A DNA stretch of 64,000 nucleotides from Tunturiibacter empetritectus (GTDB lineage Bacteria > Acidobacteriota > Terriglobia > Terriglobales > Acidobacteriaceae): assembly GCF_014201375.1 (NCBI RefSeq), contig NZ_JACHDZ010000004.1, positions 186,001 through 250,000 of the forward strand. Reading direction: 5' to 3'. Positions within the stretch are counted from its first letter, which is position 1, and each line of letters opens with the position of its first letter. The notes below the pieces were generated by a model, which worked only from the letters and a program-made list of their open reading frames with translations, was not told the origin of the DNA and did no database searches. Below, in pieces: positions 55,560 through 64,000 of the stretch. A program made the position numbers and the translations under genes.

Positions 55560-56459
55560 TTATCCGTTCTCTTTCTTAGTCAGGTCGTGTTCGCGCGCGG
55601 AGTTGACATCTCGTCGAAACATCAAAAACATGAAGCCGCCTAATCCTGCCACCGTCACCATGCCGCCAAACTGCACCACACGCGCAATGATCAGCGAGTG
55701 CCTATTCGTCTGCGGATCGTAGTGATAGCAGTAGGTCAAAATGTTCGCAACCGGAGAACCAATCTTGTTGCCCGAAGCGTCGATCAACCCCAACAGCATG
55801 TCCTTCGGCGAGTACTCCACTCCGAGGTAATACTGCGCCAGCTTGCCGTCCGTTGTAACAATCTCAATTGAGCTGGCATGAGCGAACTGCGTCAGCTTGC
55901 CATCGGGTCCAGGAACCTTGACATATCCAAAACCGACCGCGCTCGTCACCGCATCAATAGCCGGCCGCTGTCCAGTAAGGAAATGCCAACCGGAAGCGGT
56001 CTCCGGGCGCCCATACCGCTTTACATAAAAAGCCTTCTTCGCAGCCGCGGTCTCTGGCGTCTCGCTCGGATCGATGCTGATAATGACCACATCGAAATCC
56101 TTCCCAGGTGTCAGCTTCACCATCTCCAGCGCACCGGTCAATCCGTCCAGTTCCTCAGAGCACAGCATGGGACAGTTGTAATAAACCAGCGAAAGAATCG
56201 CGGGGTGCTTCCCAAAGTAGTCCCCCAGCTTCACAGTCTTCCCTGCGTCGTCCACAAACGAAGCGTCCAATGGAAGCTGTTGGTTCAGATGCTGCGAAAC
56301 GCCAACCTTCTGCAGCACCTGCGGCAGTTGGTCGCCAGAGTTGTCGCCACTCTGCTTATCGCCGTAGCTTGAGACCTGGCCAAACAGAGGACCGCCCAGC
56401 AGCGCGCAGCAGAGAATCGCCGCCTGCCACCCACCCCGAATTGTCCGCCCGTATCTCAT
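55560..56459 (-). CDS. SCO1/SenC-family copper chaperone
   Basis: The predicted protein has 299 residues. A signal sequence (WQAAILCCALLGGPLFGQ) is followed by the thioredoxin-like SCO fold. Copper ligands are Cys96 and Cys100 (NCPMLC) and His194 (FAHASSIEI). The C-terminus carries a hydrophobic segment (MVTVAGLGGFMFLMF) with a basic end, so the protein is tail-anchored in addition to its signal, a form seen in ACIII/caa3 operons. It should load copper into the CuA site of the ctaC product, whose gene starts 10 bp downstream. Confidence 0.94.
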   Translation of the reverse strand: MRYGRTIRGGWQAAILCCALLGGPLFGQVSSYGDKQSGDNSGDQLPQVLQKVGVSQHLNQQLPLDASFVDDAGKTVKLGDYFGKHPAILSLVYYNCPMLCSEELDGLTGALEMVKLTPGKDFDVVIISIDPSETPETAAAKKAFYVKRYGRPETASGWHFLTGQRPAIDAVTSAVGFGYVKVPGPDGKLTQFAHASSIEIVTTDGKLAQYYLGVEYSPKDMLLGLIDASGNKIGSPVANILTYCYHYDPQTNRHSLIIARVVQFGGMVTVAGLGGFMFLMFRRDVNSAREHDLTKKENG

Positions 56460-56495
56460 ATCTCTCTCTATGCTAAATCTGCCTGATCAAATTCT

Positions 56496-57188
56496 TTACT
56501 TCGTTGGAGTAAGCTCTACCTGACTAGCTGCTTCCGCTTTGCCATAGCTCATCTTTTGTTCCCGCGCTTCGATGACCTCAAGCTCATATCCAGTTCTCGC
56601 AAATCCAGAGGTCAACGGAGCCAAAACCACTGGCTTCTCGTCGCCAGCCATCTCGACAGTAGTCGCTGCCGCCTGGCTGTTGACCGGCAAGCCACGTTGC
56701 GCGATCAACTCCATCGCACGAGTGATCGGAATCCGGATCGAACCATTCTCGGTGGGAGTCACACTGTAGTTGTCGAGCAACAGATCCTCGCGCGCATGCA
56801 TATCCGCCGTCGCCTGGTTGCCGTCATCTATATCCAATCGCGGCTCAGGAAAGGTCGACGTCATCTGCTGAAATTCTCTCTGCTGCATCTCCGGGTTGCT
56901 GGCCAAATCTTGACGCTTGCCGTTGGTCGTCTCAGCACCAGCAAAGTCCGAAAGTTTGTTCCACTTGGTCGTCGGCCCATCCGATTTTTCAATCGCCGAG
57001 TTGATGACCTTACCCATCACAAAGCAGAAGACGAAGAAGACCAACACAAACCCAAACAAGCCAGCTAAAAACACCGCGACTCCACCGGCGTTGACGTCTG
57101 TCGTTTCATACCCGGGCGAGTCGTCATTGCGGACATGAGCGTCATGCGGTCCCGGAGTTTGATGCATCTCGTGATCGTTAGTGGGCAT
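56496..57188 (-). CDS. Single-span membrane protein of the ACIII-caa3 operon, unknown function
   Basis: The predicted protein has 230 residues; ATG 57188 has GGAG seven bases upstream and overlaps the actF stop by 11 bp. The N-terminal 35 residues are His/Asp-rich and cytoplasmic, residues 36-60 span the membrane, and about 170 residues face the periplasm. Residues 118-168 contain ADMHAREDLLLDNY followed by SIRIPITRAMELIAQRGLP. I recall this Arg-Ile-Pro-Ile-x-Arg-Ala-Met-Glu pattern from short proteins next to SCO and oxidase genes in several phyla, but no function is known to me. It has no Cys in the periplasmic part, so it is not a haem protein. Confidence 0.8.
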   Translation of the reverse strand: MPTNDHEMHQTPGPHDAHVRNDDSPGYETTDVNAGGVAVFLAGLFGFVLVFFVFCFVMGKVINSAIEKSDGPTTKWNKLSDFAGAETTNGKRQDLASNPEMQQREFQQMTSTFPEPRLDIDDGNQATADMHAREDLLLDNYSVTPTENGSIRIPITRAMELIAQRGLPVNSQAAATTVEMAGDEKPVVLAPLTSGFARTGYELEVIEAREQKMSYGKAEAASQVELTPTK

Positions 57189-58515
57189 GTTCAGGCTCCA
57201 ACATCTCTTCAACGTGAGGATCGTTCACGTTGAGCAAAGGACGTGCTTGCATCTCTCTCATATAAAACCAGCTCCACAGCGAGATCACAGCTACAGGCAC
57301 AGTGATGTAGGCAAGAATTCCAACATTACCGGCGAGGTGCAAATTACCCGCAGCATCTGCGAAGTTCGGCTCGATCAACCAGAACATATCCAGGCAGCGC
57401 GCGAAGAGCATGAAGCAAGTCAGCCAGATCATCTTCTGCTTGTTCCGCTTCAAATCGCGCGACAGCAGCAGGCAGAAGGGAATCAGCCAGTGGCAGATGA
57501 AGTCCGCCGAGCAGACATACCACCATCCACCGTGAATCCGATTCAGGTACCAGGGAATCTCGTCCGGCACGTTGCCCGACCAGATGATCAAAAATTCGGC
57601 GAAGCAAAGGTAGATATTGAGCATAGTGAAGGCGAATGCCAGCTTGCCCAAATCATGCTGCTCCGTCGCCCTCAGCATCGTCTTCATCGGCTCAAACCGC
57701 GACAGCAGGATCACCGTCAGAATGCTGAGCGCGAGTACCGCGTAGCCTTGCCCCACCAGGAACTGCAGCCCCCAGATCGACGAGTACCATGTGATGTCCA
57801 GTGACTTGATCCAGACGATCGCACCATCCGTGAGCAGAATGACGTAGATAAGAATTCCGATGCCGCTCAGGTTTTCAAACTTCACCCGCCAGCGGTCAAA
57901 GCTTGGCTCGGTCCCGCGCTCCGGATCGGCATCACGCTGAAGCGACCACTTATTCAGAAGAAACGCGAACAGGCCGAGGATCGCAAAGATCACAACCGTC
58001 TGAAAGATCGCGGCAGCCGGATTCAACATGGCCCGCTTGGCATTCAGCGTCATCGCCTGTTCAAGCGATACCGCGTGATTCGACAACGCCTGAGCCACCG
58101 CTCCAGCAGTCGGAAACGCCGCCCACTGGTACAGATGCTTCCACAGGAAGATGATCGGCACAAACATCAGGCCTACCAGCCAGATGGTGCGCGTCATCGC
58201 CTCAAGTGGTCGGCGAAGCAACAGGCCCCACTTGCCGCCGCTGACATATTGCAGCATCAACATCGCCAGTCCACCGCCGGCGAAGGTGAAGCAGATCATG
58301 TAGCCCAACAGATAGGCACGAAGGATATGGTTGCGTCCCTCATGACTCCACGAGAAAGCAAGCAGGGAGACAATCGTGGCGACCGCAAATACGATCAGCG
58401 CGCGCATCCGCCACGCCGAGAGAATCTCCGGCGCAGCGAGCGACGCAGGCAGTACTCGCGGCCCGTGGTGGGAGTGATCGTGTTGCCCGCCGTTATGTTC
58501 GTGTCCAGATGACAT
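57178..58515 (-). CDS. actF: Alternative complex III subunit ActF
   Basis: The predicted protein has 445 residues from ATG 58515 (a TTG three codons earlier is possible). The N-terminus is His-rich (GHEHNGGQHDHSHHG); about ten hydrophobic helices follow. FLIIWSGNVPDEIPWYLNRI, with the paired aromatic residues after it, is characteristic of ActF, which resembles ActC but lacks the full NrfD quinol site. It forms part of the membrane sector of the quinol:cytochrome c oxidoreductase. The actE gene ends 33 bp upstream. Confidence 0.93.
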   Translation of the reverse strand: MSSGHEHNGGQHDHSHHGPRVLPASLAAPEILSAWRMRALIVFAVATIVSLLAFSWSHEGRNHILRAYLLGYMICFTFAGGGLAMLMLQYVSGGKWGLLLRRPLEAMTRTIWLVGLMFVPIIFLWKHLYQWAAFPTAGAVAQALSNHAVSLEQAMTLNAKRAMLNPAAAIFQTVVIFAILGLFAFLLNKWSLQRDADPERGTEPSFDRWRVKFENLSGIGILIYVILLTDGAIVWIKSLDITWYSSIWGLQFLVGQGYAVLALSILTVILLSRFEPMKTMLRATEQHDLGKLAFAFTMLNIYLCFAEFLIIWSGNVPDEIPWYLNRIHGGWWYVCSADFICHWLIPFCLLLSRDLKRNKQKMIWLTCFMLFARCLDMFWLIEPNFADAAGNLHLAGNVGILAYITVPVAVISLWSWFYMREMQARPLLNVNDPHVEEMLEPEHAH

Positions 58516-58548
58516 GCGTTTCAAGCCTTCGTTCGGAAGCTTCCGAGG

Positions 58549-59331
58549 TTACTGCTTCGGTGCGGTTTGTCCGGCAGACGCCGCCGGCGCAGCTGCATTG
58601 TTTCGTGATGGTGCAGCCGCCGGCGTTCCAGCAGCACCGGCTCCCGCAACAGGGAGCACATAAAGTCCATTGTCAGGCGTGCCCGTCACAGCAGTCGGAG
58701 GCAGCACCCACTCATCAGCGAAAGAGGCCGGCAAGCCCTCCCGTTCGGCTATGCTTGCAAGCGGCTCAACATGAGCGCCCGATGCGACGTCAGCCTGCGT
58801 CGCCTTCTGGCTCAGCTGCAGTGCCTTGATATAAGCGACAATCGCCCAGCGGTCCGCCGGCACAATCTGCGCCGAATAGTCAGGCATGGAACCGTACCCA
58901 TTCGAGATCACATGAAAGAAATGCCCCAGCGGCGCAGTCTCGAGCCGAGCCGAATGAAAACTCCCGGCCTTCGAGTACCCTCGCTGCACAATCATGCCAA
59001 TCCCATTTCCTACACGCGAGTGGCACGGCGTGCAGTAGACGTTGTAACGCTCCTGCCCGCGCTCAAGCACCTGCATCGTCGCCGGGAAGGGCATACCGTC
59101 GCCCTCTTTCCCATTCACCAGCCCGGTATAGAAATAGCCATCTTCATGCAGCTGATTTCGCGCAACCGTATTCTCAACCTGCGGGCGAACAGAGCGGCCG
59201 TCCGCATAGAAATCAGTGCCACGCTGAGGAAAGAACTTCGGCTGATTATGCATATCCTGACGGCAGCCCGTCACAGCCAGCAGAGACAACGCTGCGGTGG
59301 CGAGGCCAAGACGTCGGAATGTCAATCTCAC
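58549..59331 (-). CDS. actE: Alternative complex III subunit ActE (lipoprotein cytochrome c)
   Basis: The predicted protein has 260 residues. A lipoprotein signal ends at the lipobox LAVTGC (Cys23), so the protein is anchored to the outer face of the inner membrane. One haem site, CTPCH at 100-104, and Met149 in GYGSMPDYS as axial ligand. ActE is the monohaem exit point of ACIII that hands electrons to the caa3 oxidase. A C-terminal tail of about 40 Ala/Pro/Gly-rich residues is probably flexible. It starts 7 bp after actD ends. Confidence 0.95.
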   Translation of the reverse strand: MRLTFRRLGLATAALSLLAVTGCRQDMHNQPKFFPQRGTDFYADGRSVRPQVENTVARNQLHEDGYFYTGLVNGKEGDGMPFPATMQVLERGQERYNVYCTPCHSRVGNGIGMIVQRGYSKAGSFHSARLETAPLGHFFHVISNGYGSMPDYSAQIVPADRWAIVAYIKALQLSQKATQADVASGAHVEPLASIAEREGLPASFADEWVLPPTAVTGTPDNGLYVLPVAGAGAAGTPAAAPSRNNAAAPAASAGQTAPKQ

Positions 59332-59338
59332 TTGCGTA

Positions 59339-59881
59339 TTAATGATCCACCTCCACCACGGAGACCGCAGGGAACTGCTCGAGGAAAGCCCGCGTCTCGC
59401 TCAGCGAGAACTTCGGATCGACGGCCTCGAGACACAGAAAAAACTTATCGGTCGTCGCGCCATTTCTGAAGTTCGGCGCGTTGAACACAGGATGATAAAG
59501 CTGCGGCAAACCATTCAGCGCAATCATTCCGAGAGCAGCCGAGAAGCCTGCGAACAAAATCGTCCACTCGTAGGCCGGAATGATGAACGCAGGCCAGGAA
59601 AACAACGGCCGCCCGGCAATGTTCAACGGATACGCCCACACATTGATCCACGTCTCCATCAAAAACGCCGTCGTTACCCCCATCAATCCACCAATCAGGC
59701 ACACCAGCGGGACGCGCGTCTTATGGAAGTGCAGCGCCTCAGCCGCCTCTTCCACCGGATAGGGCGTATAGCACTCCATGCGTCGATAGCCCGCACGGTG
59801 CGCCTCCTCCGTGGCATGAACTAACTCACTGGGCGTATTGAACTCGGCCAGTAATCCGTAAACTCCTTCGCGCGGCGGCAT
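59339..59881 (-). CDS. actD: Alternative complex III subunit ActD (DUF3341)
   Basis: The predicted protein has 180 residues, the usual ActD length. It opens with GVYGLLAEFNTPSELVHA and MECYTPYPVEEAAEALHF, the signature of DUF3341, then two hydrophobic helices (VPLVCLIGGLMGVTTAFLM and FAGFSAALGMIALNGLPQL) and a cytoplasmic ferredoxin-like end. It is a structural membrane subunit without cofactors. Its ATG shares one base with the actC stop (TGATG). Confidence 0.95.
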   Translation of the reverse strand: MPPREGVYGLLAEFNTPSELVHATEEAHRAGYRRMECYTPYPVEEAAEALHFHKTRVPLVCLIGGLMGVTTAFLMETWINVWAYPLNIAGRPLFSWPAFIIPAYEWTILFAGFSAALGMIALNGLPQLYHPVFNAPNFRNGATTDKFFLCLEAVDPKFSLSETRAFLEQFPAVSVVEVDH

Positions 59882-61331
59882 CAGGCGGTCTCCTCAGTGG
59901 CTGTCTCGGCATCGACACCGCGTGTGACCTTGGTCTGCGGCAGCATCATTCGAATCTCGGACATCGGAATCATCGGCAGAAAGCGAACAAACAGGAAGAA
60001 CAGGAAGGTAAACAGACCCATCGTTCCCACGTAGATCATGTAGTCCCACTTCGTCGCGCGGTAGGTACCCCAGCTCGAAGGAAGATACTCGCGGTAGAGG
60101 CTGGTAACGACGATGACGAACCGCTCAAACCACATACCCGTATTGACGATGAGCGACAGAATAAACAAGAAAGTCACGTTCACTCGCAGCTTGCGCGACC
60201 AGAGCGTCGTCAGCGGAATCGCGATGTTGGTCAGGATCAGGATCCAGTAAGCCCAGCCCATCGGGCCGAACATACGGTTCCACATCATGAAGAACTCCCA
60301 GTGGCTGGCCGAAAACCATGCCATGAAGACCTCCATGCCATACCCGTAAGCCACGATAGAGCCCGTCGCCAGCATCACCTTGGCCATGTTGTCCAAATGC
60401 CGCAGCGTCACCAGATCTTCCATGTGGTAGAACTTCCGGATCGGAATCGCCAGCGTCAGCACCATGGCAAAACCCGAGTACACAGCTCCAGCAACGAAGT
60501 AAGGCGGGAAGATCGTCGTATGCCAGCCCGCCAGTGCCGCCACCGCGAAGTCGAAGCTGATGACCGTGTGCACCGAGAGCACCAGAGGCGTTGAAAGACC
60601 CGCCAGCAGCAGGGAAGCCGACTCATAGCGAATCCAGTGCCGAGTTGATCCGCGCCACCCCAGCGACAGCATCCCGTAGAAGTACTTCGCGGCCGGCATC
60701 GTAGCCCGGTCGCGCAGCGTCCCAAAGTCGGGAATCATTCCGATATACCAGAAGATGATCGAGATCGAGGCATACGTCGAAACCGCGAAGACGTCCCATG
60801 CCAGCGGGCTGCGGAACTGCGGCCAAACGTTCATCGTGTTCGGGTAAGGGAAGAGCCAGTACGCGAGCCACGGACGGCCAACGTGAATCAGCGGAAACGT
60901 TCCCGCGCAGACCACCGCGAAGATGGTCATGGCCTCGGCAAACCGGTTGATCGAGTTACGCCAGGTCTGCTTGAACAGCAGCAGAATCGCCGAGATCAGC
61001 GTACCCGCGTGGCCGATACCGATCCACCACACAAAGTTGATGATCGCGAATCCCCACGCGCCCGGAATCGTAACGCCCCAGATTCCGACGCCTTTCAGGA
61101 ACAGCCAGGTACAGCCGATCACCAGACCCATGGCGACACCGGCGGCCACGATCAGGCCAAAGAACCAGCCCAGTGGAGTGTTCGACGTCAGCACGATGCC
61201 CGCAATCTTCTGCGTCACCGACTTGAAGTTATGGCCCGGCGCGATAACCGCGTATTCGCCAGTACGCGGGTCGATCATGGGATCAATCACGGGATCAACG
61301 CTCGGGTCCTGCATGGGTCCTTTAGTCGCCA

Positions 61332-61332
<1 letters not shown>
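59881..61332 (-). CDS. actC: Alternative complex III subunit ActC (NrfD-like quinol-binding subunit)
   Basis: The predicted protein has 483 residues with about ten hydrophobic helices. It belongs to the NrfD/PsrC superfamily; FVWWIGIGHAGTLISAILLL is the conserved helix near the quinol site and WRNSINRFAEAMTIFAVVCA follows it. It oxidises quinol and passes electrons to the iron-sulfur clusters of ActB. The ATG shares one base with the actB stop (TAATG), so translation is coupled along actB-actC-actD. Confidence 0.96.

Positions 61333-64000
<2,668 letters not shown>

Overview
This window looks like a piece of a chromosome from an acidobacterium of the Terriglobia (Acidobacteriaceae; Edaphobacter, Granulicella and Terriglobus are the kind of relatives I would expect). 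The assignment is an inference from gene content. Two ATPase-less MacB-type permeases of the acidobacterial 'ADOP' kind flank a PadR regulator. A secreted protein carries four choice-of-anchor-D repeats and an Ig-like tail of a style common in this phylum. An alternative complex III (ACIII) operon is joined to a caa3 oxidase. The DNA is GC-rich, with strong C/G preference at third codon positions. I see no insertion sequence, prophage, CRISPR array, rRNA or tRNA.

Layout. 1-8 kb: a 5'(3')-deoxyribonucleotidase cut by the left edge, a secreted M1 metallopeptidase, a coiled-coil zinc-ribbon protein, a DHA2 drug exporter, an orphan cytochrome c and an outer-membrane porin. 8-14.7 kb, minus strand: an aldo/keto reductase, a Tat-exported GH127 arabinofuranosidase, a polytopic membrane protein and an ATP-dependent DNA ligase. 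14.9-19.1 kb, plus strand: release factor 1, a secreted VOC protein, a secreted unknown, the release-factor methyltransferase PrmC and an NTF2-like protein. A 214-bp nested palindrome fills the gap to the next, convergent gene.

19.3-27.9 kb: a molybdopterin oxidoreductase with its cytochrome b561 partner, a small membrane protein and a UDP-galactopyranose-mutase-like flavoprotein. The flavoprotein is divergent from a UbiA prenyltransferase and a GT39-like protein, followed by a convergent GT87-like protein. This resembles a set for lipid-linked sugars. 28-33.5 kb: ClpB, a membrane-anchored pentapeptide-repeat protein and an S10 peptidase. 33.6-39.5 kb: ADOP permease, PadR, then a divergent second ADOP permease, with a pair of identical dyads (CTATT-N7-AATAG) in front of padR. 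39.7-42.2 kb: a LigC-type DNA ligase convergent with a stand-alone LigD-type polymerase. 42.6-51.6 kb: an RlmI-like rRNA methyltransferase, a BaiN-family flavoprotein, a 1.5-kilo-residue secreted protein and a class II photolyase.

51.7-64 kb: one tightly packed minus-strand operon, actB-actC-actD-actE-actF-unknown-sco-ctaC-ctaD-ctaE-ctaF, closed by a strong terminator. It encodes a quinol:cytochrome c oxidoreductase (ACIII), a copper chaperone and an A2-type caa3 oxidase, that is, a complete quinol-to-oxygen branch except for ActA, which should lie beyond the right edge.

The parts that seem least explained are the nested palindrome at 19.1-19.3 kb, the twin dyads upstream of padR, low-complexity insertions in three neighbouring redox proteins (19.3-23.7 kb), the C-terminal domain on the stand-alone polymerase, and the unknown membrane protein inside the ACIII-caa3 operon.
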